A stretch of 64,000 nucleotides of DNA from an uncultured cyanobacterium (GCA_937883785.1 CALGDE010000101.1:22118-86117), one strand, 5' to 3'. Shown: positions 53,590 through 61,715, counted from the first letter of the stretch. Made by a program: numbers and translations. The notes: generated by a model not told the origin, from the letters alone.

Positions 53590-54714
53590 CTAACAAATGC
53601 AGTCGTTGTCGCAGCAGGACAGGTCGTCCAGGAATAGCCCTGCTTCGCGATAGGCTTCCAATGGAGCAGTATCCAAATCGAGACGGTCGGCGATCGCCTT
53701 GCCGATCACGGCGAAACGCTGGCGGAATTTATAGATAAAGCAAAAAATCAAATCCCCATGGCGCACCGAAGGACCAGACACAAAGAGCCCCGGGGTAAGG
53801 GTCGATTCATCGTTTTCAGTTAGGGCAGCATGTCCCTTAGACCAGTCAAATAGGGGCGCAATCTGTTTCAAACTGCCGTTGAAACCGGTGCAGAGAATCG
53901 GGGGCTGGGGCGTCATCCATTTTTTATATTCGCTATAAACCGCATAGCCGCCGGAGACAGGTCTGACCTCTTCCACGGGAGTTTCCCCGACCATATCCAG
54001 ATTCCCGGTGCGGTAGACAAATTCCAATCGCTGTAGCGTGTAGGGGGAAAGGGCGATGCTGGGGTCAGTGTCAGGGTTTGCCCAAGCTCCCGAGCGATCA
54101 ATTACGCCCACCTTCTTGCCCATCGCCACCAAATTAGACGCAGCATCCATGCCACTTTCGTAGCCGCCGATAATAATAAATTGGTCGCCTTTCACCTCTG
54201 CCCAGGACCGAATTTGGCTGTTGTGGATGCAATGTTCTGCCCCTGGAAAAGTGTTGAGCCGGGGGTATTGATATTCCCCAGCAGCCCAAATCACAAATTG
54301 AGTTTGAATGGTTCCGAGGGAGGTTTGCAGCTCAAAGCCCCCTTCCGACAACGGATCTACCGTTTTGACATCTACCCCAGTTTGAACCGGTAGCTCAAAG
54401 TGATCGGCGACGGTTTGTAGATATAGGGCGTATTGCTTGCCGCTGATATGTTCTCGCCGAAAGGCGATCGCCGGCGAAGTTTTCAAGGTTATGGAATTGA
54501 GATCGAGCAATCCGAAGCCATGGCTGGGGAATGACGGCGTAATGAACTTCATCTCCTCCGGCCAACGACTGAAGGATGCGCCCACTTCATTTCTTTCCAA
54601 AATTGTGAAGCGCTCTAGACCCAGCTCCCGCAGCACAACGCCACAGCCAATGCCTGCTGCTCCTGCACCAACAATTACAACGTCATAGGACTGCTTCGTT
54701 TGCGGTTGGCTCAT
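53590..54714 (-). CDS. CzcO-like flavoprotein with C-terminal Cys cluster
   Basis: 374 aa FAD/NAD(P)-binding oxidoreductase (COG2072, CzcO/flavin monooxygenase type). FAD site YDVVIVGAGAAGIGCGVVLR; second dinucleotide site FIIIGGYESGMDAASNLVA; FVSGPSVRHGDLIFCFIYKF near the end. The last residues are CCDNDCIC, four Cys in eight positions, a probable metal or disulfide cluster that ordinary members lack. Start ATG 54714, with a strong palindrome 29-47 bp upstream. Followed by the FeoB-like gene. It may reduce or deliver a metal for the permease (inference). Substrate unknown. Confidence 0.82.
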   Translation of the reverse strand: MSQPQTKQSYDVVIVGAGAAGIGCGVVLRELGLERFTILERNEVGASFSRWPEEMKFITPSFPSHGFGLLDLNSITLKTSPAIAFRREHISGKQYALYLQTVADHFELPVQTGVDVKTVDPLSEGGFELQTSLGTIQTQFVIWAAGEYQYPRLNTFPGAEHCIHNSQIRSWAEVKGDQFIIIGGYESGMDAASNLVAMGKKVGVIDRSGAWANPDTDPSIALSPYTLQRLEFVYRTGNLDMVGETPVEEVRPVSGGYAVYSEYKKWMTPQPPILCTGFNGSLKQIAPLFDWSKGHAALTENDESTLTPGLFVSGPSVRHGDLIFCFIYKFRQRFAVIGKAIADRLDLDTAPLEAYREAGLFLDDLSCCDNDCIC

Positions 54715-54742
54715 GCTGGCTTACTCGAATCACTGGATATAT

Positions 54743-54761
54743 GAAAATGATAATCATTCTC
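54743..54761. promoter_or_regulatory. Fur-family box (Zur candidate) before flavoprotein-FeoB operon
   Basis: GAAAATGATAATCATTCTC matches 17 of 19 bases of the classic Fur box and is nearly identical to the thrS box. It sits about 30-47 bp upstream of the flavoprotein ATG, where a repressor would block the promoter. Confidence 0.75.
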
Positions 54762-54857
54762 ATATTCCTTGTCTAGAATATGGGCTGCCAAGTGGAAAGT
54801 AATAGAAGCTGGGGGCAGAAAAACTTTGTTTGACGAGTACAGTGGTTTATCTTGCTG

Positions 54858-55928
54858 TTACCCAAATCCCTTCGCTGGCGTTGTTTTGGTCCATATCAAC
54901 AACTCTCCCTGACTACCGCCAGCCGCGATCGCCCCTCCCGAAGGACTCCAGGCGAGGCAGGAAAACTCAGTGGATGGATTCTTAAGGGTTTGAGCAAGGC
55001 GGACGCCATTGTTCCAAAGGCATAGGAGTCCATCTTCTGCCGCTGAGGCGAGAAGTAAGGTTTGCGGTTGAAAGGCGATCGCAGTGACAGTTCCCTTGTG
55101 GATGTCCAATGGTTTGGCTTCCCATCCTGTGGACAAATCGTCAGCTTGGACCCAAACCGCCATGCTTTGACTGCTCGTAGAAGCCAGCATGGGCGAGCCC
55201 AGAAACGTTGTGGACATTGACCAAGTAAGTTGTCGCACTTTCCCGGGAAAACCCTGCATCCGCCAAGGATCGGAGTCGCCGTCGTCCCACATCAGCACTG
55301 AGCGATCATTATTACCAGCGGCCAAGTAGTTTCCATCAAAGGACCAGGCGATGGAATTACTGGCGGTTCCCGTTTCCAGCTCCGTTGGATCCTCATCCCA
55401 GTCTTCCCGCCGCCAGGTTTTAATCACTTGATTTCCACTGACCGATAGGCGATCGCCCTGGGGACGCCACGCCATATCCAATACGGAAGACGCCTCAAAA
55501 TTCAGCGTCACCACCGATCGCTCCGCCGCGTCCCACACCTCCACATAGCGCCCATAGGCAAAGGCCAGTTCAGGGTGCTGGGGATTCCATCGCAGATGAC
55601 AATCAATCCAAACTCGGGAGTGCTCCAACGTTTCAATCAGCGTTGCAGTCCCCTCGTCTAACCGCCAAATCCAGACCGTTCCCGCCTGTCCACCCGCCGC
55701 CAAAAACTGACCATCGGCAGAGATGGCTAACGTGTCCACCGATCCATCCTGCTCCCCCAGCAGCACGGTAGTTTCACCGGTTTTGGCTGAACACTGCACC
55801 ACCTCCCCCAACCCAGAAGCAGCCACAACATAGGTTCCATCCAAAGACCAGGCGATCGCCGTCACGTAATCTGACAAAGTGGTTCGCCGCAGAAGTCCAA
55901 ATGAACTTTTGGGTTGTGTTTTAGGCAT
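54858..55928 (-). CDS. WD40 beta-propeller protein, copy 1
   Basis: 356 aa, cytosolic, WD40 type with about seven blades: ISADGQFLAAGGQAGTVWIW, MAWRPQGDRLSVSGNQVIKT, IAWSFDGNYLAAGNNDRSVL, IAFQPQTLLLASAAEDGLLC, LAWSPSGGAIAAGGSQGELL. It starts 19 bp after the COG0523 gene stop on the same strand, so it is cotranscribed. The other copy is at 58633-59691. A scaffold or client-binding role with the metallochaperone is inference. Confidence 0.85.
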   Translation of the reverse strand: MPKTQPKSSFGLLRRTTLSDYVTAIAWSLDGTYVVAASGLGEVVQCSAKTGETTVLLGEQDGSVDTLAISADGQFLAAGGQAGTVWIWRLDEGTATLIETLEHSRVWIDCHLRWNPQHPELAFAYGRYVEVWDAAERSVVTLNFEASSVLDMAWRPQGDRLSVSGNQVIKTWRREDWDEDPTELETGTASNSIAWSFDGNYLAAGNNDRSVLMWDDGDSDPWRMQGFPGKVRQLTWSMSTTFLGSPMLASTSSQSMAVWVQADDLSTGWEAKPLDIHKGTVTAIAFQPQTLLLASAAEDGLLCLWNNGVRLAQTLKNPSTEFSCLAWSPSGGAIAAGGSQGELLIWTKTTPAKGFG

Positions 55929-55947
55929 GACGTTTAAAGGGGCACTG

Positions 55948-56922
55948 CTAGCTCACCAAACAAGCTCGAAAGTTTTCTGCTAAGTTCATTTTTTCTAGGT
56001 TTCGTCCAATAAATACAAGCTCATTCTTGCGCGGTTCATCGGGTTTCCAGGGGCGATCGCGCCGACCATCGAACAGCATATGCACCCCCTGAAAAACGTA
56101 GCGATCGTCCGCTCCGGCAATATTGAGAATACCCTTCATACGGAAAATATCGGGACCCTGATTTTGTAAAAGATCGCTCAGCCAATCATTCAGCTTTTCA
56201 TTATCCAGCTCGCCCGACTCCACCAAAGTCATAGATCCCACCGTGTCATCGTGTTCGTGGGCCGCCTCATTCAAAAATTCTGGGTCAACTTTCAGGGCAT
56301 TGTCTAAATCAAAAGCATTGACCCCCAACAGGGCATCCATCTCGATTTGGGCGTCGTGGGTGCGATAGATTTTGGCGATCGCATTCATTCCCCGAATCCG
56401 CTGCTCCAGTTCCTCTAGCTGTTCCTCCGTCACCAGGTCAATTTTGTTCAGCAAAATCACATCAGCAAAGGCAATTTGCTCAACAGCTTCATCCGCTTCC
56501 CAGTGCTGCCAAATATGGCGAGCATCCACCACCGTCACCACCGCATCTAACTGGGCCTGCTCCTGCACCTCATCATCCACAAAGAAAGTTTGAATCACCG
56601 GCGCCGGATCCGCTAACCCCGTTGTTTCAATTACCAGATGATCAAATTTGTCGCGGCGCTTCATCAAATTGCCAATAATGCGAATCAAATCGCCTCGCAC
56701 CGTGCAACAGATGCAGCCGTTATTCATCTCAAAAATTTCTTCATCCGCATCCACCACCAACTGGTTATCGATGCCCACCTCGCCAAATTCGTTCACAATG
56801 ACCGCCACCTTCATGCCATGTTCATGGGTCAGAATGCGATTCAGCAGCGTCGTTTTTCCAGCCCCCAAATAGCCCGTCAATACGGTTACGGGAACGGTTG
56901 TGCGATCGGCGGTGGCAGTCAT
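55948..56922 (-). CDS. COG0523 GTPase metallochaperone (CobW/ZigA type), copy 1
   Basis: 324 aa G3E GTPase. P-loop VTVLTGYLGAGKTTLLNRIL, switch NEFGEVGID, the metal motif GCICC (Cys-x-Cys-Cys) in EMNNGCICCTVRGDLIR, G4 LLNKIDLV, and the CobW C-terminal domain (MKGILNIAGADDRYVFQGVH). Only a small His group (AAHEHDD) is present. These proteins deliver zinc or cobalt to target enzymes on GTP hydrolysis, and zinc-starvation forms are Zur targets. AAGGAACGACCT before ATG 56922 decides the start. First gene of the cassette. Confidence 0.9.
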   Translation of the reverse strand: MTATADRTTVPVTVLTGYLGAGKTTLLNRILTHEHGMKVAVIVNEFGEVGIDNQLVVDADEEIFEMNNGCICCTVRGDLIRIIGNLMKRRDKFDHLVIETTGLADPAPVIQTFFVDDEVQEQAQLDAVVTVVDARHIWQHWEADEAVEQIAFADVILLNKIDLVTEEQLEELEQRIRGMNAIAKIYRTHDAQIEMDALLGVNAFDLDNALKVDPEFLNEAAHEHDDTVGSMTLVESGELDNEKLNDWLSDLLQNQGPDIFRMKGILNIAGADDRYVFQGVHMLFDGRRDRPWKPDEPRKNELVFIGRNLEKMNLAENFRACLVS

Positions 56923-56952
56923 AGGTCGTTCCTTATTTTCGAGCAATGGTAG

Positions 56953-56967
56953 TGGTTATCATTGTCA
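56953..56967 (-). promoter_or_regulatory. Candidate Zur-like site upstream of COG0523 copy 1
   Basis: On the minus strand TGACAATGATAACCA, 31 bp before the ATG. Compared with TGATAATNATTATCA it has three mismatches. Weak alone but placed like the stronger boxes. Confidence 0.45.
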
Positions 56968-57135
56968 TGGCGAGCTGGATTTCTCGCTGCAAATCTTTGG
57001 CTTGTATTTAGTATCTGAACGAACCTAGTTACTGTTGGAGCGGTGCGATCTGACAATTTAAATGCAGGGGCACAGACTAAGCTTAAATTGGAAGTCGTGT
57101 GACTTTACCCATGGATCGCCCCTGATCCCATCATC

Positions 57136-57211
57136 AACCCGCCAGACCATAAGGACTTCCAGTGGCGATCGCCTCTCCCGCAGAGCTCCAGGCGAGGCAA
57201 GAAAATTCGAT
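57136..57211 (-). pseudogene. Relic of a third WD40 gene
   Basis: On the minus strand, I-E-F-S-C-L-A-W-S-S-A-G-E-A-I-A-T-G-S then TGA TGA a few codons later. This aligns with the last blade of both WD40 copies (TEFSCLAWSPSGEAIAAGGS). Only about 25 codons survive. Confidence 0.8.
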
Positions 57212-57261
57212 TGAATTACGGACTGCCATCATTGAAACTCCAAGGCTTTTGATCGTAACGG

Positions 57262-57346
57262 TTTCAGCCCCTAAATTTCTTTGTTCCAAAAGGGCGTATA
57301 TTCTCCACTGTGTAAGGCTTATGGCACTTAACTGATGGCACGCCCT
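57262..57346. repeat. 85-bp repeat, copy 1 (with 56-bp inverted-end core)
   Basis: Same 85-bp length as the copy at 60971-61055. The core 57291-57346 begins AGGGCGT and ends ACGCCCT (7-bp inverted ends) and matches the other core at 52 of 56 positions. It shares the lead TTTCAGCCCCTAA. The stop codon of the DUF2200 gene lies in its last bases. Confidence 0.8.
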
Positions 57347-57713
57347 AGGGAGACCGCAGGATCTTGTCCATTTTGCGCCCTTTCGCTAACTCGTCGACCA
57401 GCTTGTCTAGATATCGAGCTTTTTGAATCAATGGGCTTTCCAGATCTTCGACTTTGTAGCCACAAATGGAACCCTTAATAAGGTGCGCATTCGGGTTTAG
57501 CTTGCATTGGCTGAAAAAGTCCTCAAAGGTCACTTCCGCGTCGATCAGTGATTTCAACTTCTGCTCATCAAAGCCGGTAAGCCACTGGATGACCTCTTCT
57601 AGCTCCTTTTTGCTTCTGCCTTTCTTTTCAACTTTTGCAACGTAAAGAGGATAGATTGACGCGAAGGTCATCTTTGCAATGCGCTCTTCTGTGCCGGGAG
57701 GTGGCTGTTTCAT
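57345..57713 (-). CDS. DUF2200 family protein
   Basis: 122 aa. RIAKMTFASIYPLYVAKVEKKG, then EEVIQWLTGFDEQKLKSLID and NPNAHLIKGSICGYKVEDLE match DUF2200, small proteins of unknown function. The stop (57345-57347) sits in the end of an 85-bp repeat. Its place between the two COG0523 cassettes suggests later insertion of the repeat cassette around it. Confidence 0.88.
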   Translation of the reverse strand: MKQPPPGTEERIAKMTFASIYPLYVAKVEKKGRSKKELEEVIQWLTGFDEQKLKSLIDAEVTFEDFFSQCKLNPNAHLIKGSICGYKVEDLESPLIQKARYLDKLVDELAKGRKMDKILRSP

Positions 57714-57960
57714 AGCAGTTCAATGTTCTACTCAAATAACACTCACAAAATGAGAAGTTGTTTCAACTAATCGACCCACTGGCTACAGGTTTTAGTCGCT
57801 CAGGGTATGACGATCTGATTTATGTACAATATTATCGTTGATCGATTCTTTCAGCGCAGAAAGCGATCGCTAAAAATTTCCGTTCAGTGGCCGATATTGC
57901 AAGTGCATTGCTGGACTCGTTCCAGATGCCTTTCCACATAGCTAATTGGAGCAATGCTTG

Positions 57961-58500
57961 ATGCAACTCGTGATGGTTGTTCCCCATAATCCCCAGTGGC
58001 AACAGCAATTTGAGCAAGAGTCGCAGCAAATTGCCAAGGCTCTCGATAGCACTGTTGTGGCAGTTCACCATATTGGGAGCACTTCCATTCCCAATATTTA
58101 CGCTAAGCCCATTATTGATTGTCTGGTGGAGGTCAGGGCGATCGCCCAAGTGGATCAGCACAGTGAAGCAATGGCGGCGTTGGGCTACGAAGTGATGGGC
58201 GAGTATGGAATTCCGGGGCGGCGATACTTTCGAAAAGATAACGCGGCGGGCATTCGCACCCACCATGTTCATGTCTTTGAAGTTGGTTCAGATCACATTA
58301 GGCGACATCTCGCTTTTCGTGACTATATGAAAACTCATCCAGAAGATGCCCAAGGCTGTAGCAATTTGAAACGATATCTCGCTAAGACTCACTCTGAAGA
58401 CATTGAGGCTTATATGGATGGTAAACATGACTTTATTCAGGCGATTGATGCAAAAGCTGCGATGTGGCGATCGCTCTTCAGAAACGACAGTTCTCCTTGA
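57961..58500 (+). CDS. GrpB/UPF0157 nucleotidyltransferase-like protein
   Basis: 179 aa. VVAVHHIGSTSIPNIYAKPI then I-D-C-L-V-E-V is the UPF0157/GrpB signature, related to nucleotidyltransferases (G-S-T-S and D-x-x-V-E). RTHHVHVFEVGSDHIRRHLA is also typical. Function unknown. I use ATG 57961; TTG 57946 is possible. Confidence 0.88.
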   Translation: MQLVMVVPHNPQWQQQFEQESQQIAKALDSTVVAVHHIGSTSIPNIYAKPIIDCLVEVRAIAQVDQHSEAMAALGYEVMGEYGIPGRRYFRKDNAAGIRTHHVHVFEVGSDHIRRHLAFRDYMKTHPEDAQGCSNLKRYLAKTHSEDIEAYMDGKHDFIQAIDAKAAMWRSLFRNDSSP

Positions 58501-58632
58501 CACTGCCAGTCGTGATCGCTGCCCGCTTTTCGAGATCAATCAAGGGGCGATCATTTACCCTGCTTGCTGACTGTTCTACTAATTCAAAAGTCGTAACCGC
58601 TCATAAAAAGCATTCAAAAGCCTATCTTTCAA

Positions 58633-59691
58633 TTATCCAAACCCTTTCCCTGGGGTTGTTTTCGTCCATACAAACAGCTCTCCCTGACTACCTCCGGCTG
58701 CGATCGCCTCCCCCGAAGGACTCCAAGCGAGGCAGGAAAATTCAGTGGATGGATGCTTAAGGGTTTGAACCAGGCGGACACCATTATGCCAAAGGCAGAG
58801 GCAACCATCTTCTGCCGCTGAGGCGAGGAGTGAGGTTTGTGGTTGAAAGGCGATCGCGCTGACAGTTCCCTGGTGTGCACCCAATAATTCGGGAATTGGA
58901 TCGTCGTCTTGGGCCCACACCACAACATTTTGGCTGCCCATGGAAGCTAGCAGAGGTGCCCCCCAAGTCTTTGTGGGCATTGACCAAGCAAGCTGTCGCA
59001 ATTTCCCAGGAAAGTCCTGCATTTGCCAGGGGTAAGGACTGCCGCCTTCCCACACCAGCACTGAGCGATCATTACTGCCTGCGGCAAAGTAGTTGCCATC
59101 GGGAGACCAGGCGATCGCATCAGTGACACCCCCAGTTGCCAGCTCCGTTGGAGCCTCGTTCCAATCCCGCCGCTGCCAGGTTTTAATCATCTGATTGCCG
59201 CTGACGGACAGGCGATCGCCCGAGGGATGCCACGCCAAATCCAATACCGAAGACTTGTTGAAATTTAGCGTGGTGGTCACAGATTGATCCGCTGCATCCC
59301 ACACCTTCACATCGCGTCCACAACCAGAGGCCAGTTCAGGACGCTGGGGGTTCCATTGCAAACAATCAATCCAAACGCGGGAGTGTTCCAACGCCTCAAT
59401 CAGCGCCGCGCTCCCCTTGTCTAGCCGCCAAACCCAAACCGTTCCCGCCTGTCCGCCAGCGGCTAAAAATTGACCGTCCGCAGAAATTGCCAACGTGTCT
59501 ACCGACTCTCCCTGATCCCCCAGCAATACGGTGGTTTCACCGGTTTTGATTGCACACTGCACCACCTCCCCCGCCGCAGAACTGCCCACAAACCAGGCTC
59601 CATCCAGAGACCAGGCGATCGCCGTCACATAATCCGACAAAGCACTTTGCCGCAGCAGTCTAAATGAATCTTGGAGCGTTGTTTTAGGCAT
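58633..59691 (-). CDS. WD40 beta-propeller protein, copy 2
   Basis: 352 aa, close homologue of copy 1 along the whole length, with the same blades (ISADGQFLAAGGQAGTVWVW, AWHPSGDRLSVSGNQMIKTW, IAWSPDGNYFAAGSNDRSVL, IAFQPQTSLLASAAEDGCLC) and the same C-terminus (GSQGELFVWTKTTPGKGFG). It follows COG0523 copy 2 by 72 bp from ATG 59691. Divergence from copy 1 is scattered, so the duplication is not recent. Confidence 0.87.
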   Translation of the reverse strand: MPKTTLQDSFRLLRQSALSDYVTAIAWSLDGAWFVGSSAAGEVVQCAIKTGETTVLLGDQGESVDTLAISADGQFLAAGGQAGTVWVWRLDKGSAALIEALEHSRVWIDCLQWNPQRPELASGCGRDVKVWDAADQSVTTTLNFNKSSVLDLAWHPSGDRLSVSGNQMIKTWQRRDWNEAPTELATGGVTDAIAWSPDGNYFAAGSNDRSVLVWEGGSPYPWQMQDFPGKLRQLAWSMPTKTWGAPLLASMGSQNVVVWAQDDDPIPELLGAHQGTVSAIAFQPQTSLLASAAEDGCLCLWHNGVRLVQTLKHPSTEFSCLAWSPSGEAIAAGGSQGELFVWTKTTPGKGFG

Positions 59692-59763
59692 GGCATTTGC
59701 AGTGAAAGAAAGCAGCATCTGGGGGCTGTTACCAGTTAAATCTCTAAGTCAAGATCCCAGCCT

Positions 59764-60738
59764 CTAGCCCGCCAAACAATCCCGGAAGCTTTCTACTAAA
59801 CCCATTTGCCCTAGATTGCGCCCGATAAAAACCAACTCACTTTTTCGGGGCTCGTCCGCTTTCCAGGGGCGATCCTTCCTACCTTCAAACATCATATGAA
59901 CGCCCTGGAAAACGAGGCGGTCATCTTGCCCAGCAATGTTGAGAATGCCCTTCATGCGGAAAATATCGGGACCTTTCTCCGCCATCAAGTTCTCAAACCA
60001 GGCGTTAAGCTTGGCGGCATCCAACGCGCCTGACTCCATCAGGGTGATAGAGCCCACGGTTTTGTCATGTTTAGCCGTCACCCCATTTAACAATTCTGGG
60101 TTGATTTGCAGCGCATTGTTCACGTCAAAGGCTTTCACATTCAACAGCGCATCCATTTCAACCTGAGCATTTTCGGTGTGATAAATCTTGGCGAGCGCAT
60201 TCATCCCTCGCACCCGCTGCTCCAAGTCGTCCAACTCCGCCGCTGTTACCAAGTCAGTTTTATTGAGCAAAATCACATCGGCAAACGCGATTTGCTCCAC
60301 CACTTCATCCGCATCCCAATGCTGTTGAATATGGCGAGCATCCACCACAGTTACCACCGCATCCAGCTGCGCCTTTGCCCGCACCTCATCATCCATAAAA
60401 AAGGTTTGGATCACGGGAGCCGGGTCCGCTAACCCCGTTGTTTCAATAAACAAGTGGTCGAACTTGTCACGCCGCTTCATCAACTTGCCCACGACGCGGA
60501 TTAGATCGCCACGCACGTTGCAACAGATGCAGCCATTGTGCATCTCATAAATCTCTTCATCCGTATCCACCACAAGCTTGTGGTCAATGCCCACATTGCC
60601 AAACTCGTTAACAATAACCGCCACCTTTTTGCCATGCTCATGGGTCAAGATTCGGTTCAGCAGCGTCGTTTTCCCTGCCCCCAAATAGCCCGTCAATACG
60701 GTTACGGGAACTGTTGCGCGATCAGCAGTGGCAACCAT
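59764..60738 (-). CDS. COG0523 GTPase metallochaperone, copy 2
   Basis: 324 aa, same length as copy 1. P-loop VTVLTGYLGAGKTTLLNRIL, NEFGNVGID, EMHNGCICCNVRGDLIR, LLNKTDLV, and MKGILNIAGQDDRLVFQGVH. One extra His precedes the GCICC motif. Copy 1 and 2 differ mostly in the C-terminal linker (VTAKHDKTVGS against AAHEHDDTVGS), so client or affinity may differ. ATG 60738. A candidate operator lies just upstream. Confidence 0.9.
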   Translation of the reverse strand: MVATADRATVPVTVLTGYLGAGKTTLLNRILTHEHGKKVAVIVNEFGNVGIDHKLVVDTDEEIYEMHNGCICCNVRGDLIRVVGKLMKRRDKFDHLFIETTGLADPAPVIQTFFMDDEVRAKAQLDAVVTVVDARHIQQHWDADEVVEQIAFADVILLNKTDLVTAAELDDLEQRVRGMNALAKIYHTENAQVEMDALLNVKAFDVNNALQINPELLNGVTAKHDKTVGSITLMESGALDAAKLNAWFENLMAEKGPDIFRMKGILNIAGQDDRLVFQGVHMMFEGRKDRPWKADEPRKSELVFIGRNLGQMGLVESFRDCLAG

Positions 60739-60760
60739 AAGTGGTTTCTTGAGACTAAGT

Positions 60761-60783
60761 AATAACAATGAAGTTCATTATCA
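60761..60783 (-). promoter_or_regulatory. Candidate Zur-like site upstream of COG0523 copy 2
   Basis: On the minus strand TGATAATGAACTTCA starts with a perfect Zur half-site (TGATAAT), then TTCATTGTTATT gives an imperfect inverse. It is about 23-45 bp upstream of the ATG. Confidence 0.5.
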
Positions 60784-60926
60784 CACTGGGCTGGATCTAT
60801 CGACGCAAACCTTTTGCTTACATCAAGTATTGAGACAGCCCATGGGTTGTGTGCACAGGGCATTTAATGACTTCAATGCACACAGGCGGCTTCAATTTAC
60901 CGATTCGATGATCATCCTGTGAAATG

Positions 60927-60981
60927 AGGGGCTGTCATTACTTAGATCTCAAAGCCAGTAACCACGAGGATTTCAGCCCCT
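60927..60981. repeat. GGGGCTG/CAGCCCC inverted-end element, left of kinase gene
   Basis: AGGGGCTG at 60927-60934 and CAGCCCCT at 60974-60981, perfect 8-bp inverted ends on a 55-bp unit. The right end overlaps the 85-bp repeat copy 2. MITE-like. Confidence 0.65.
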
Positions 60982-61055
60982 AATAGGCTTTATTTTGAAA
61001 GGGCGTGGATTCTCCACTGTGTAAGGCTTATGGCACTTAATTGATGACACGCCCT
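60971..61055. repeat. 85-bp repeat, copy 2
   Basis: Counterpart of 57262-57346. The 56-bp core is 61000-61055 with AGGGCGT and ACGCCCT ends. It ends 7 bp before the ATG of the kinase gene, so the leader of that gene lies inside the repeat. Confidence 0.8.
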
Positions 61056-61062
61056 AAAAACC

Positions 61063-61593
61063 ATGAAAAAAGTCGCTGTCTTTGGCAATGCAGGTGGAGG
61101 CAAGTCAACCCTTAGTCAGAACCTCGCCCAAATCACTGGACTGCCCTGGGTTCCTCTCGATTCTTTGCAATACAAACCCGGTGGTGACATGGTGCTCCCC
61201 GAGCAATTTAGGGCTGCCCATGACGATCTACTGGGTCAAGACTGCTGGATTATTGACGGTTTTGGCACTTTCAAAACCCTATGGGAGCGGCTAGAGGTTG
61301 CTGATACTTTGGTCTACCTCGACTTGCCTGTCCTACAGCACACCTGGTGGGTAACTAAACGATTTTTGCAGGGAGGATGGGTCTCTCCGGCGGGTTGGCC
61401 GAAGGGTAGTCCACTGTTGCAAGGGACTTTTAATTCCTATCGCATCATCTGGCTGTGTCACACCAAACTTACGCCTAAATATCGAGATTATGTAAGCCAG
61501 GTGCGGGGAACTAAGCAAGTTTTTCATCTGCGATCGCCCCGGGATATCACCGAGTTTTATAAAAGCGTTACTACCCTTCTCTCAGAAGAATAG
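61063..61593 (+). CDS. P-loop kinase-like protein (adenylate kinase/FlaR type)
   Basis: 176 aa. Walker A KVAVFGNAGGGKSTLSQNLA at the N-terminus, then GLPWVPLDSLQYKPGG, WIIDGFGTFKTLWERLEVAD (D-G-F/N-like Walker B) and LVYLDLPVLQHTWW with basic K-R-F-L and the tail KQVFHLRSPRDITEFYKS. This is the adenylate-kinase-like family sometimes called DNA topology modulation protein FlaR. Phosphoryl acceptor unknown. It is bracketed by palindromic repeats and has no clear ribosome site. Confidence 0.8.
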   Translation: MKKVAVFGNAGGGKSTLSQNLAQITGLPWVPLDSLQYKPGGDMVLPEQFRAAHDDLLGQDCWIIDGFGTFKTLWERLEVADTLVYLDLPVLQHTWWVTKRFLQGGWVSPAGWPKGSPLLQGTFNSYRIIWLCHTKLTPKYRDYVSQVRGTKQVFHLRSPRDITEFYKSVTTLLSEE

Positions 61594-61656
61594 GGGCTGA
61601 AACTGTCGCGGATTCTTGCTTAAGGTGTCAAAACAATCCGGCGAGTAACAGCCCCT
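61592..61656. repeat. GGGGCTG/CAGCCCC inverted-end element, right of kinase gene
   Basis: AGGGGCTG (61592-61599) and CAGCCCCT (61649-61656) form inverted ends of a 65-bp unit that begins at the kinase stop codon. TAGGGGCTGAAA here is the exact reverse complement of TTTCAGCCCCTA at 60971-60982. It may also act as a terminator hairpin. Confidence 0.65.
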
Positions 61657-61715
61657 AAATGGGGGAGATTCCCCTAGGCGAGGGAGGCTTGTCTGTGATT
61701 ATCGCTTTGGAACTT

